Shown here: positions 37,183-46,652 of the stretch, in pieces
Numbering within the stretch: position 1 is the first letter of the stretch
Layout of the letters: each line of letters starts with the position of its first letter
Assembly: GCA_963792855.1 (NCBI GenBank)
Contig: CAWBXZ010000003.1
Location: forward strand, 1-64,000
Reading direction: 5' to 3'
Length of the DNA: 64,000 bases
Source of the DNA: SG8-40 sp963792855
Lineage (GTDB): Bacteria > Pseudomonadota > Gammaproteobacteria > Burkholderiales > Eutrophovitaceae
The notes under the pieces: generated by a model
What the model was told of the DNA's origin: nothing
Seen by the model: the letters and a program-made list of their open reading frames with translations, nothing else
Database searches by the model: none
Made by a program: the position numbers and the translations under genes

Positions 37183-37272
37183 TCAGTCCCAGTCTTTTTG
37201 CATAGAGACCGAGCCCATTGCGATCACCCAATAGGCCAGGATAATGATCACCATCAACGTCAGTACATTCAT
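37183..37272 (-). CDS. Symporter small accessory protein (29 residues)
   Basis: ATG at 37272 has a strong AGGAGGAG ribosome site. The 29-residue product begins MNVLTLMVIIILAYWVIAMG and ends SMQKDWD, one hydrophobic helix with a short charged end. It lies 43 bases upstream of the symporter on the same strand. Short one-helix partners of SSS symporters are known under the name symporter small accessory protein. Both the ribosome site and the coupling support a real gene, too short for most gene finders. Confidence 0.65.
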   Translation of the reverse strand: MNVLTLMVIIILAYWVIAMGSVSMQKDWD

Positions 37273-37535
37273 TCTTGTTCTCCTCCTGATTGCAGGATGA
37301 CTCCGCGAGCGGGTCGGGTCCGTCCATTGTCGGTAGCGCTGTGTTTGCTTCGCGTATGCAAGCCTCCGAATCCTACCACTTGCCTCGCACCACCTGGTAC
37401 AACGCTGCACATTGAAGTGCCCGGAATGGCGCCTTTGCGCGACCACCCGGGCGGCGCGAGATCGGCCAGCCACACTGCGGGCACCGCATGCGGTGCTGCA
37501 ACATGCGAGACCCCAACGGGAACCCGATCGACAGT

Positions 37536-39093
37536 CTACTGATTCTGGCGCAGGCCGTCGGCAACGACACTGCGTTCGGCGAGATCGAAGAACCACTGCA
37601 CCAGTAAAGCAAGCGCTGCAGCAGGGATAGCGCCCGCCATCAACAAGGCATGGTCGTTCAGCGCAAGGCCCGTCACCAGCCTTTCTCCATAACCTCCGGC
37701 ACCGATAAAGGCCGCGATTGTTGCAGTGCCAACATTGATCACCGCCGAAGTCTTGATGCCGGCCAGTATGGACCGCGCCGCCAACGGCAACTCGATGCGC
37801 CACAGGCGGACGATGGCAGGAAGCCCCAGCGCCTGCGCCGATTCGCGCAAAGAGATGTCGATGTCGGTCAGGCCGCTATGCGTATTGCGTACCACCGGCA
37901 ACAATGAGTACAGAAACAATGCGACCAGCGCCGGCACTGTACCGATGCGTCCCAACAACGGAATCAGAAACACCAGCAGGGCCAGCGCCGGTATGGTCTG
38001 GATTACCCCGACGACCGAAAGAATCACCTGCCCTGCGGTTTCGTTACGCGCCGCCCATATGCCCAGTGGAATGGCCACAATCACCGCCGCCGCAAGCGAC
38101 CCGAAAACGAGCAGCAGATGCTGACCCGTCAGCCGCCAGAAATCAGGGCCGGCCAGCTTCTCCAGAAAACCGCTCGAAGCGGATTTCGCCGTCTGCGGAC
38201 CACCGAGAAAGCCGGCAGCAATCTCGGCAAAGGCTACCCCGTCGAGTTCGGCGCGTGCGTTCATCGCAATCATGGTTTGCGCATCGATGCGCGAATCCAG
38301 AGCGGTGATCGCCTGCCACGCTTGCGGAAATCGTTGCGGCACGTCGAGGCGGTAGACCAGGACCGCTTCGTATTCCGGAAAGTAATGCTTGTCGTCCTCC
38401 AACACGCGCAATGCATAGCGCGCGATCTTGGCATCGGTGGAATAGATATCCATCACATCGATCTGACCGGCGGCGATCGCCTCATAGGCCAGACCGTGAT
38501 CCAGCCCGGCGGGTGTTTGCGGCAATGCATAGAGTTTGCGCAGCCCGGGCCAGCCATCGTTGCGCTCCATGAATTCGTGCCCCAGCCCAAACCGCAAGTC
38601 CGCATGACCGGCAAGCGCGCTGAGGGTGGAAATACCGAGACGTTGCGCCGCCGCTTCGCGCAGCGCCAGCGCGTACGTGTTGTTGAACCCCAGCTTCGTC
38701 GCAGCCCCCAGTCCGAACTCGCGCAAACCGCGATTCAGCGTTGGCAGGTCGGTCGCTTCGGTGCGCAGCAATTGGCGTGCGATCGTGCCGGTATAGTCGG
38801 GATAGATGTCGATGCCGCCCGCCTTTATCGCTTCGAACAATACCGCCGTGTTGCCCATGCCGCGGCCGGTGCGTCACGGCGACACCGGCATGCGCTGCTG
38901 TCTGCGCAACGATCTCGCCCAGAATGTAGGACTCGGTGAAGCGTTTGGACCCGACCCTGAGTTCATCCGCGAAGGCCGGTCCGCCGCCGCAGAACATGCT
39001 CCAGCACAACAAAACGGCGACTACGGAACTGCGGCACGGCAAGTTGCGAAGCAGACATGGCCGGCGCGCCGTCATCAATCGAACGCGCATCAT
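37536..39093 (-). pseudogene. Osmolyte ABC transporter: substrate-binding/permease fusion (OpuC/ProWX-like), frameshifted
   Basis: About 518 residues after removing one base near 38865. The first part has a signal peptide then DELRVGSKRFTESYILGE, the start of an OsmX/OpuCC glycine-betaine or choline binding protein, continuing GGIDIYPDYTGTI. The second is an ABC permease with the inner-membrane motif around ESAQALGLPAIVRLWRIELPLA. Fusing binding protein to permease is common in this class. The ATG at 39093 overlaps the ATPase stop by ATGA, so the two are coupled. It should import quaternary amines for osmoprotection or catabolism. Confidence 0.8.
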
Positions 39094-39839
39094 TGCGACG
39101 CGAGGCGCGCATCGGCGCGCTGTGCGCGAATGAAATCGGTGACGAAGGCTTCGGCAGGAGACGCCAGCAGCGCGTCGAGCGAACCGCATTGAACCAGTTT
39201 GCCTTCACGCATCAGCAATATCTCACTGGCAAAGTACGCCGCTTCGTGCATGTCGTGGGTGACCAGGACGGCCGTCTTGTTCAGGCGCGCAAAGATCGCC
39301 TTCAGTTCGTGCTGCAGTTCATATCGAATCATCGGGTCGAGCGCACCGAGCGGCTCATCCATCAGCAGCACCGGCGGATCGAGCATGAGCGCGCGCATCA
39401 GCGCGACGCGCTGGCGCTGCCCGCCGGAGAGTTGCTGCGGGAAACGCGCCAGCATTTCAGGAGAAATGTGCACCAGCACGGCCAGCTCATCGACCCGCGC
39501 GCGCACCGCGTCACGCGGCTGTCGCAGATATTCGGCCATCAGCGAAACGTTCTCGCGCGCCGTCAGGTGTGGAAACAGGCCGCCTTCCTGAATAACGTAA
39601 CCCACGCGCAAGCGCAGTCGCTCGGCGTTTGCCGGAGTGAGTTCCTCGGCATCGAGCCTTACTTTCCCGGTGTCCGCCTGCAATAGCCCCAACAGCAATC
39701 GCAACAGCGTGGTTTTTCCGCACCCGCTGGGCCCTACCACAGCAGTGGTTCGACCCTCCTGAAACACATGCGACAACGGTTGCAGGACGACTTGCCCGTC
39801 AAACGACTTGCTTACGTTTTCGACGGCCAGCACGCACAC
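39090..39839 (-). CDS. ABC transporter ATPase for osmolyte uptake
   Basis: 249 residues starting at a GTG. Walker A is GPSGCGKTTLL, the signature LSGGQRQRVALMRAL, Walker B VLLMDEPLGALD, and the H-loop VTHDMHEA. There is no CBS domain after residue 230, unlike many OpuCA/ProV proteins, so osmotic sensing through CBS is not expected. It overlaps the binding-protein/permease gene by four bases; together they make a complete import system. Confidence 0.88.
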   Translation of the reverse strand: MCVLAVENVSKSFDGQVVLQPLSHVFQEGRTTAVVGPSGCGKTTLLRLLLGLLQADTGKVRLDAEELTPANAERLRLRVGYVIQEGGLFPHLTARENVSLMAEYLRQPRDAVRARVDELAVLVHISPEMLARFPQQLSGGQRQRVALMRALMLDPPVLLMDEPLGALDPMIRYELQHELKAIFARLNKTAVLVTHDMHEAAYFASEILLMREGKLVQCGSLDALLASPAEAFVTDFIRAQRADARLASQ

Positions 39840-39845
39840 GCCCCG

Positions 39846-41342
39846 TCAACGCGGCTGAAACGGTTTGCCGTTGGGCATGATCCGGATACCCTGCGCAAGA
39901 CGGGTCCAGGGAAACTCGGCGAGGTCGGCCAGCATCGGACCCGGTGCCTTGGCGACCAGGATCTGTTCGGCAATCGGTGCGAAGTCGGCACGAAAATGCA
40001 CCGAGCTCTTGTTGACCAGTATTTTCTCGCTGGTTGGTTCGATTCCGATAAAGCGATACATCTGCTGATCCGCCATCTGCGGTTTGTCGGATGCCACCAC
40101 GACGCGCACGCCGCCAATGCGCAAGCACGCGCACGGACCGATGTTCATGTGAACGCCGCGGTAGAACGGCCCGGTGCAGGTAAACCGGCCGTCCGACAAT
40201 CGCTCGACAACGAAACGCGCCTTGAACGGCGCATCACCCGCAATGGAAGACTGTCCGCCGAGCGCGAGTTCGATCTCGGCACCCTCTCCCGCCGCATGCG
40301 CGGCCAGCGCCGCGTCCCGGTCAACCATCAGGCCAATTGCAGCGCGCTCCGCACGATTCTCCACCAGGGCGCGCAACATGCCGGTGGTATTGGAATCCCC
40401 GCCGGCGCCGGGGTTGTCCTGGGTATCGGCAATGACCACCGGCCGCGACGCACTTGCGGCGATGGACATGGCCTTGCGCACGGCGTCGCCCGGCTCATAC
40501 ACCGGGCAGTCGTAGTCGCTTTCGGCTTCATTGACGATTTCCCACAGCTTCTCGGCAGCACTGCGAGCCGCGGAAGCATCGCCCGCATAGGCAAACACGA
40601 CCGGGCCGCATTCTTCGAAGTCCGCCGCCGGGAACCCTGGGGTAAAAGATGCCACTGCGCCGTGCGTATCGAGCCCGGCGAGTTTCGAGTAGATACTGCT
40701 GTTTGGCTCCATCATGGTGGATTGCGCCTGCAGCGGAATCAGAAACGGCAGCCGGAGACTGGCCAGATGCGGACGTTGCTCGCCATCCAGCAAACGTTGC
40801 AGAAATTGCGCGACACGCTCGCCGGTGTCGGCCATATCCACGTGCGGATAGGTCCGATACGCAATCAGCAGATCGGCATTGCGTTGCATGCGCTGCGTGA
40901 CATTCGCGTGCAAATCCAGACTGGCAACCAGCGCCACGCGATTTCCCACCAGCTTGCGAACACGTTCCAGCAATTCGCCTTCGCCGTCATCGACATGCTC
41001 GGCCACCATCGCCCCGTGCAAATCGAGGTATACGGCATCGACCGGCATTGCGGCCCTGACGCCCTCGACAATCATCGCCGCGATACGCTCGAAAGCATCT
41101 TCGGTGACATGGGCGGACGGGCTGGCGGCCGCCCAGGCCGTGGGCAGCAATGAATGGTTCGTGCCCTTCATTCCCGAAACGAAACCGGCGATGGGGATGT
41201 TCGCTCCATGCACGGCATCGAACAGATCGGCACCGCGCAACAACGGCGGCCACCCTTCGCCCTTCTCGAAGCGCGAGAATGTCGCCTTGCTCGGCGCAAA
41301 CGTGTTGGTCTCGTGCTGGAATCCGCCTATCGCAATGCGCAC
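39846..41342 (-). CDS. M81-family metallopeptidase (MlrC-like)
   Basis: 498 residues from the GTG at 41342, chosen because AAAGGA lies six bases upstream and the conserved start RIAIGGFQHETNTFAP follows; the frame is open further upstream without conservation. VYLDLHGAMVAEHVDDGEGE and ASLDLHANVT contain the metal-binding Asp/His pairs. The C-terminal half has IADTQDNPGAGGDSNTTG. MlrC was defined by microcystin peptide degradation, but most homologues lack that context and probably cleave other peptides or amidohydrolase-type substrates. It is adjacent to, and seven bases from, the osmolyte ABC operon. Confidence 0.85.
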   Translation of the reverse strand: MRIAIGGFQHETNTFAPSKATFSRFEKGEGWPPLLRGADLFDAVHGANIPIAGFVSGMKGTNHSLLPTAWAAASPSAHVTEDAFERIAAMIVEGVRAAMPVDAVYLDLHGAMVAEHVDDGEGELLERVRKLVGNRVALVASLDLHANVTQRMQRNADLLIAYRTYPHVDMADTGERVAQFLQRLLDGEQRPHLASLRLPFLIPLQAQSTMMEPNSSIYSKLAGLDTHGAVASFTPGFPAADFEECGPVVFAYAGDASAARSAAEKLWEIVNEAESDYDCPVYEPGDAVRKAMSIAASASRPVVIADTQDNPGAGGDSNTTGMLRALVENRAERAAIGLMVDRDAALAAHAAGEGAEIELALGGQSSIAGDAPFKARFVVERLSDGRFTCTGPFYRGVHMNIGPCACLRIGGVRVVVASDKPQMADQQMYRFIGIEPTSEKILVNKSSVHFRADFAPIAEQILVAKAPGPMLADLAEFPWTRLAQGIRIMPNGKPFQPR

Positions 41343-41596
41343 CTGATGTCCTTTGCTTTCAAGTTTTTCGAACCGGCCCGGAACCAATCCCGGGTACCGC
41401 AGCCTTAGCAGGTCACGGTAGCACGCCAGCGGGTCGCGCTGCGGACCGCGATGCAGGCTTACCATTATTGGTTAAGATGGTTCCTGCCATCCCGATTGCT
41501 TAAATGGTGCGAAACCTGCATGGTTATTGATTCGCCAGGACAAGGCCGGGGGGCAGGATTTGCAGCCCGGTCAATCAACGAATTACCAATAACCTC

Positions 41597-42601
41597 ATGC
41601 GTCCCATATTCTTTATCCTCTGGCTGCTCAGCGCAACAACCGCTTCCGCGCAGGCTGTCGCGGTATCAACCCGGCCGTTCAGCGAACTCGCGCTTTACCC
41701 GCAGCGCGAGGCATACGCAACGGTCATTTCCCTGAACGACAGCCGGATCGCCGCGGAAGTTACGGCGCGCATCGTGGAAATTCCGGTCGAAGTCGGCGAA
41801 GTGGTGCACAAGGGCGCGACGCTGGCAAGACTCGACTCACGCGATTACGCTCTCGCCGCCGAACGCGCGGCTGCGTCCCTCGAGGCGGCAAAATCCTCGC
41901 ACCGGCTCGCCGAACAGCAACTGGAACGGGCGCGCAAGCTGGTCGAAGACGGTTTCATCTCTGCCGAAGCCCTGAACCTGCGCGAGACCGAACTCAGCAC
42001 CGCCGCCGCGCAACTCAAATCGGCCGAGACGGACATGGCGACGGCACGGCGCAATGTCCACAAGTGCCTGGTACGGGCACCGTTCCGGGCCATCATCAAG
42101 GAACGGCTCGGTCAGGTCGGCGAGATTGCCACGCCCGGCGCCGCGCTGGTGCGCGTGCTCGATGCCGGCAGTATCGAAATCAGCGCACGCGTACAACCGG
42201 ATCATGTCGCCGCGCTCCGGGAAAACAAACGGATCACTTTCGAGTCGGCGTCGGGATCGTTCCCCCTGAAGCTGCGCCGCATCGTGCCGGCACTCGACCA
42301 GCGCGAGCGCAACCAGGAAGCACGTTTTCGTTTCGTCAAGGAGGGCGCGCTTCCGGGCACCGCGGGCCGTGTCGTGTGGCAATCGACGAAAGCGCACCTG
42401 CCGCCCGACCTGGTGCTGCGCCGTGACGGCACACTCGGCGTTTTTGTCGCCTCGGCGGGCAAGGCGAAGTTCGTGCCCCTGCCCCTGGCGCAGGAAGGAC
42501 GCCCGGCGCCGGCCGACCTCGACCCCGGCACCCTGATCGTGACGGCGGGCCGCTACCAGTTGCAGGACGGCGATGCCATTGTGACGGCCGGCCCGCAGTA
42601 G
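41597..42601 (+). CDS. RND efflux periplasmic adaptor subunit
   Basis: 334 residues with a signal peptide (MRPIFFILWLLSATTASAQA). The lipoyl-like half domain (ARIVEIPVEVGEVVHKGATLARLD) surrounds a coiled-coil hairpin of about 60 residues (ERAAASLEAAKSSHRLAEQQ and on), followed by a beta-barrel domain. This is the HlyD/AcrA-type membrane fusion protein linking the RND pump to an outer-membrane channel. No TolC-type gene follows, so an unlinked channel is expected. It is 13 bases from the pump gene. Confidence 0.88.
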   Translation: MRPIFFILWLLSATTASAQAVAVSTRPFSELALYPQREAYATVISLNDSRIAAEVTARIVEIPVEVGEVVHKGATLARLDSRDYALAAERAAASLEAAKSSHRLAEQQLERARKLVEDGFISAEALNLRETELSTAAAQLKSAETDMATARRNVHKCLVRAPFRAIIKERLGQVGEIATPGAALVRVLDAGSIEISARVQPDHVAALRENKRITFESASGSFPLKLRRIVPALDQRERNQEARFRFVKEGALPGTAGRVVWQSTKAHLPPDLVLRRDGTLGVFVASAGKAKFVPLPLAQEGRPAPADLDPGTLIVTAGRYQLQDGDAIVTAGPQ

Positions 42602-42614
42602 CGCGAGCGCATTC

Positions 42615-45600
42615 ATGCAACTGCTGCGCTCCTTCCTGTCGAATCACGTCTTCGCGAACCTGACATTCGCAGTCGTGCTGGTCATGGGCATCGGTGGCTA
42701 CATGCAGATGCCGCGCGAACAGGATCCGGAAATCAACTTCAACTGGATCAACGTGACGACGCCGCTGCGCGGCGCTTCGGCCGAGGACGTCGAGAAGCTG
42801 GTCACACAGCCGCTTGAAGACGCCATCCGCAAGGTTTCCGACATCCGCTTTGTCTCGTCGAGCAGCCGCGAAGGCATTTCCACGATACTCGTTCGCTTCG
42901 AAGACATCAGCACGCAGACCTTCGACAAGCGCATTAACGATCTGCGCCGCGAGATACAGAACAAGACCAATCAGGAGTTGCCTCCCGAAGTAGATGATCC
43001 AACGGTGCTCGAGATCACCACGTCGAACGGATTCCCCACGGCCATGGTGCTGGTGATGGGCCAATCCGATGACGAGATCCTGCGCAGCTCCGCCCGTCAG
43101 ATCCGCGACGATATCGAACGCATCAGCGGCGTTGACGATGTGCTGGCGGCCGGCCTGCACGATCCGGAACTCGTCGTCGATTTCGATCCGGCTGCACTTG
43201 AAGCGCACAACATCACGGCAACCCAGGTGGCGGATGCCGTCTCCAGCTGGTTTCGCGACGTGTTCGGCGGCCGCATACGCATCGGTGACAAGGAGTGGCT
43301 GGTGCGCATGATCGGCAAGGATGCCGATCCCGGCGTGCTCGCCGAAATCCCGGTGACAGCCGGCCTGGATCGCGGACATGTCCCGTTGTCGTCGATTGCG
43401 AATATTTCGCGGCTGCGCGAGAAACCATCGCAGCTCGCCAGCCAGAACGGCCGGCCGGGCATCATGTTGTCGGTCACCAAAAAGGGCTACACCAACACCC
43501 TTGAGCTCATCGAGCGAATCAACCAATACGTCGATGAGCGCAATGAATTGCTCGCGGCCAGCGGCATTGAACTTGCGCTGGTCGATGACCAGACGGTGCC
43601 GACACAGGAAGCGATCGGGATCATGCAGCGAAACGCTGCTCTGGGCCTGTTTCTGGTGCTGATCACCACCTGGGTATTTCTTGGCAGCCGTATCGCGGTA
43701 TTGCTCAGCCTGGGGATTCCGTTCTCTCTCGCCGGCGCCTTTGCCGTGATCTACGCGGTTGGCTGGACCATCAATGTGTCCATCCTGCTGGGCGTGGTGA
43801 TCGTGCTGGGCATGCTGGTCGACGACGCGGTCGTCGTGGTCGAGGCCATTTACTTCCGTATCACGCGGGGTGCCGACGCAGTCAGCGCGAGCGTTGAGGC
43901 GCTGCGCGAAGTTTTTGCGCCGGTCACTGCATCGGTGCTGACCACCATGGCGGCATTCCTGCCGCTGATGCTGCTGCCGGGCATCGTCGGCAAATTCATG
44001 ATGGTGGTGCCCGCGGTGGTGACACTGGCGCTGGCGTTCAGCCTGATTGAAGCGTACTGGATGCTGCCGGCGCATGTGATGGGGCTGAAGCTCAACTTCC
44101 AGAAACCGTCCCGGGCACACAAGTACCGCGTTCGTTTCACCCATCGCGTGCGGGTCAGGTATTCCCGCGCGCTGCTGTACGTAATGCGGCGGCCAAAGAC
44201 ATTCATGCTGGCTGCATTCGGCGCATTCCTCCTGGCGCTTGTCGCTGTCGCCACAGGTCTGGTGAAAATCCAGTTCTTCGCCTTCGACCCGATACGCCTG
44301 TTTTATGTCAACGTCGACATGCCGGCCGGCACCGCGCTGGAAGAATCGCTGGCGCGCGCAGTCAGTATTGAACAAAAAGTCCGGAAACATGTTCTGCCCG
44401 AGGAGAACCGGGCCATCACCACCATCGCCGGCGTCAAGTACACGGACACCGAACCCTTGTACGCGAATCGCTACGCGCAGGTGATCGTCAGCCTGCAGCC
44501 GCGCAAAGGCGAGCTGCGCGGCGTCGACGAAGTCATTGCCGCCATGCGCGACGACGTCGCCTCCGGCAACGGCGATGCGCTGGTCACCTTTACCCGGATT
44601 TCCGGCGGTCCGCCGTTGACCAAGCCGGTCAGCGTCAAGGTCCGCGGCGATGATTTCGGCGAGTTGCGCGAAGCAACCGACTATCTCGCGAGCTACCTGT
44701 CGACGATCGAAGGCGTGAGTGACATCAGTGATGACGACAGCCCCGGCCGCGACCAGTTGACGATGCGCCTGAACCACGAGGCGGTCCAGCAAAGCGGATT
44801 GAACGCGGGCAGTGTTGCACGCACGATCCGGCTTTACGTGGACGGTGAAATCGTCACCTTCCTGCAGGACAAGGGCGAGAAAGTCGAAGTGCGCGTGCGC
44901 GCCCGGCCGGAGACGATGAGCGGCATCGACCAGCTGCTCAACCAGCCCGTGCCGTTACCGAACGGCGGGCAGGTAGCGCTGCGCGAACTGGTTACGATCG
45001 AGACGGGCCCGAGCAAGGAGAGCATCCGGCATTACAACTTCCGCCGGACGATCACGCTCGAAGCCGACATCGATCGCGAACGGCTCAATGAAGTGCAGGT
45101 AAACAACATGGTTGCCGCAGAATGGGAAAAGGTGCAGTCCCGGTTTCCGAACGTGACACTGGATTTTTCCGGCGCGCTGGATGATATTCAGGAAAGTCTC
45201 GATGCCATGCTGCTGCTGTTTATCTTCGGCATCGGCTTGATCTATCTGATCATCGGCACGCAATTTCGCAGCTACCTGCAACCGTTGATGATACTGGTGA
45301 CCGTTCCGCTGGCATTCACCGGTGTGGTCATCGGCCTGATGGTAACGGGCAACCCGTTGAGTCTGTACACCATGTACGGCGTGGTGGCCCTGACCGGCAT
45401 TGCGGTCAACAGCGCGATCGTGCTGATCGATTCCGCGAACCAGCGCCTGCGTGCCGGCATGAGCGTGTTGCACGCCATCGTGTATGCCGCAAGAAGACGG
45501 GTCATCCCGATCCTGATCACCTCGTTCACCACCGTCGCCGGCCTGTTCTCGCTGGCAACTGGACTGGGCGGCAAATCGCTGCTGTGGGGCCCGGTGGCAT

Positions 45601-45695
45601 CGTCCATCATGTGGGGGCTGGCGGTCGCCACCATCATGACGCTGTTTGTCATTCCGCTGATTTATCGCGCCGGTATGGCGCGTGGAAGAAAATAG
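42615..45695 (+). CDS. RND family efflux pump, inner-membrane subunit
   Basis: 1,026 residues with the AcrB-type layout: an N-terminal helix (NLTFAVVLVMGIGGYMQMPR), two large periplasmic loops and two six-helix bundles. GMLVDDAVVVVEAIYF contains the adjacent Asp residues of the proton relay in helix 4. VPLAFTGVVIGLMVTG is in the second half. It exports drugs, solvents or metabolites using the proton gradient, with the adaptor encoded just upstream. The C-terminal codons lie inside a 28-base tandem repeat, so the end of the protein may vary. Confidence 0.9.
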   Translation: MQLLRSFLSNHVFANLTFAVVLVMGIGGYMQMPREQDPEINFNWINVTTPLRGASAEDVEKLVTQPLEDAIRKVSDIRFVSSSSREGISTILVRFEDISTQTFDKRINDLRREIQNKTNQELPPEVDDPTVLEITTSNGFPTAMVLVMGQSDDEILRSSARQIRDDIERISGVDDVLAAGLHDPELVVDFDPAALEAHNITATQVADAVSSWFRDVFGGRIRIGDKEWLVRMIGKDADPGVLAEIPVTAGLDRGHVPLSSIANISRLREKPSQLASQNGRPGIMLSVTKKGYTNTLELIERINQYVDERNELLAASGIELALVDDQTVPTQEAIGIMQRNAALGLFLVLITTWVFLGSRIAVLLSLGIPFSLAGAFAVIYAVGWTINVSILLGVVIVLGMLVDDAVVVVEAIYFRITRGADAVSASVEALREVFAPVTASVLTTMAAFLPLMLLPGIVGKFMMVVPAVVTLALAFSLIEAYWMLPAHVMGLKLNFQKPSRAHKYRVRFTHRVRVRYSRALLYVMRRPKTFMLAAFGAFLLALVAVATGLVKIQFFAFDPIRLFYVNVDMPAGTALEESLARAVSIEQKVRKHVLPEENRAITTIAGVKYTDTEPLYANRYAQVIVSLQPRKGELRGVDEVIAAMRDDVASGNGDALVTFTRISGGPPLTKPVSVKVRGDDFGELREATDYLASYLSTIEGVSDISDDDSPGRDQLTMRLNHEAVQQSGLNAGSVARTIRLYVDGEIVTFLQDKGEKVEVRVRARPETMSGIDQLLNQPVPLPNGGQVALRELVTIETGPSKESIRHYNFRRTITLEADIDRERLNEVQVNNMVAAEWEKVQSRFPNVTLDFSGALDDIQESLDAMLLLFIFGIGLIYLIIGTQFRSYLQPLMILVTVPLAFTGVVIGLMVTGNPLSLYTMYGVVALTGIAVNSAIVLIDSANQRLRAGMSVLHAIVYAARRRVIPILITSFTTVAGLFSLATGLGGKSLLWGPVASSIMWGLAVATIMTLFVIPLIYRAGMARGRK

Positions 45696-45750
45696 CGCCG
45701 GTATGGCGCGTGGAAGAAACCAGCGCCGGTATGGCGCGTGGGAAACAAAA
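45667..45750 (+). repeat. Three 28-base tandem repeats across the RND stop codon
   Basis: Copies start at 45667, 45695 and 45723, each opening GCGCCGGTATGGCGCGTGG. The first two differ only in their last bases; the third diverges near its end. The first copy codes for the last residues (AGMARGRK) of the pump. Each copy contains ATGGCGCGTGG, hence a possible start. Beyond lie repeated CCAGGA/CACCAGGAA units around 45770-45800, a further short repeat without a gene. Confidence 0.75.
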
Positions 45751-45901
45751 ATTCAAACCCTGTTCACCGCCAGGACACCAGGAACACCAGGAACCACGAA
45801 GAAAGTCCAGCCATGGATCAATACAAATCCGGGACTCCTGGGTTCTCGTGTTCAGACCAGGACTGATTTTGACTTTCCTCCGCGCCGTTCGCCGCACGCC
45901 T

Positions 45902-46378
45902 TCAGTGATCGTGCCCCCCGTCTCCGTGCACGTGGCCATGTTCGATTTCCTCGTCTGAAGCCACGCGCACGCCAAGCACCGTCACCACGAAACGCAGCGC
46001 TTTGCCGGCCAGCGGGTGATTGCCATCGAGAAAGACTTCCTGCCCCTTGATTTTCCTGACCAGGAACGTGCGCGCGCGCCCTTCCTGGTCCCTGCCCTGT
46101 AACTGTCCGCCCACTTTCACGCCGGGTGGAAACTGACTCTTCGGGATGGTTTGCACCAGGCCCTCGTCACGCTCGCCAAATGCATCTTGCGGTTGCAGGT
46201 CGAGCGTCACCTTGTAGCCCGCACCTTGCCCTTCCAGCGCCTCTTCAATCTTTGGCAGGACGTTGCCATAGCCGCCGTGCAAATAGGCCACCGGCTGCCT
46301 GGTCTCCTCAAGCAAGCTGCCATTCAGCTCCGAAACCCTGAAGCGCAGCGTGACTGCGGTATTCTTTTCGATTTTCAT
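45902..46378 (-). CDS. SlyD-like FKBP peptidyl-prolyl isomerase
   Basis: 158 residues from the ATG at 46378, where the conserved MKIEKNTAVTLRFRV begins; an ATG at 46408 would add ten residues. The domain order is SlyD-type: half of the FKBP barrel, an inserted IF domain (VTLDLQPQDAFGERDEGLVQ), then the rest (FLDGNHPLAGKALRF). The C-terminus is His-rich (EHGHVHGDGGHDH) and may bind nickel or zinc. It speeds proline isomerisation and has chaperone activity. It is divergent from the Rieske gene. Confidence 0.88.
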   Translation of the reverse strand: MKIEKNTAVTLRFRVSELNGSLLEETRQPVAYLHGGYGNVLPKIEEALEGQGAGYKVTLDLQPQDAFGERDEGLVQTIPKSQFPPGVKVGGQLQGRDQEGRARTFLVRKIKGQEVFLDGNHPLAGKALRFVVTVLGVRVASDEEIEHGHVHGDGGHDH

Positions 46379-46494
46379 GTGGTGACAGAAATGTTGTTGA
46401 AACGCCATTATGAAGTCTATCGTACCGGCCCGGCGGTGCGGGAGGATCACCCTGATCACCGGCGTCGTTGCACACCCGCCCAACGCGTTGTGAG

Positions 46495-46536
46495 GAAGAC
46501 GTGAAACAATCCATTGATTCGTTCGTGCTCCCGATC
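46495..46536 (+). promoter_or_regulatory. Leader element, copy A, upstream of Rieske gene
   Basis: The 16-mer GAAGACGTGAAACAAT (46495-46510) is followed 15 bases later by TGCTCCCGATC (46526-46536). The same 16-mer and TGCTCACGATC, at the same offset, lie upstream of the decarboxylase at 49763-49722 in the minus direction. About 33 of 42 bases agree without gaps, and weaker similarity continues on both sides. It sits 117-158 bases before the Rieske start. Confidence 0.65.
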
Positions 46537-46599
46537 CCGACTATGTCGGCCGCAAAAGCTGGGGGCTTTGGCCTCCCCCGGCAAGCCTGCTTCCCCTGA
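46501..46599 (+). CDS. Possible 32-residue leader peptide within element A
   Basis: A GTG inside the shared 16-mer has GAGGA five bases upstream and opens a frame of 32 residues beginning MKQSIDSFVLPIPTMSAAKA. In the copy before the decarboxylase the same frame reads MKQ, a TGA, then VVSFLLTILCMAVAEA. Several of the differences between the two are at third codon positions, which hints that the frame was coding. It could be a leader peptide for translational control of the gene that follows, or a coincidence of a conserved RNA. Confidence 0.3.
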   Translation: MKQSIDSFVLPIPTMSAAKAGGFGLPRQACFP

Positions 46600-46652
46600 C
46601 TTGCAACTGGCTCCAGAATAGCCGCTAAAGGAACAAACAGGACCCACCCGCC

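Noticed and set aside
42336..44792. 818-codon minus-strand frame
   Set aside because: His/Arg/Gln-rich antisense of the RND pump; no domain.
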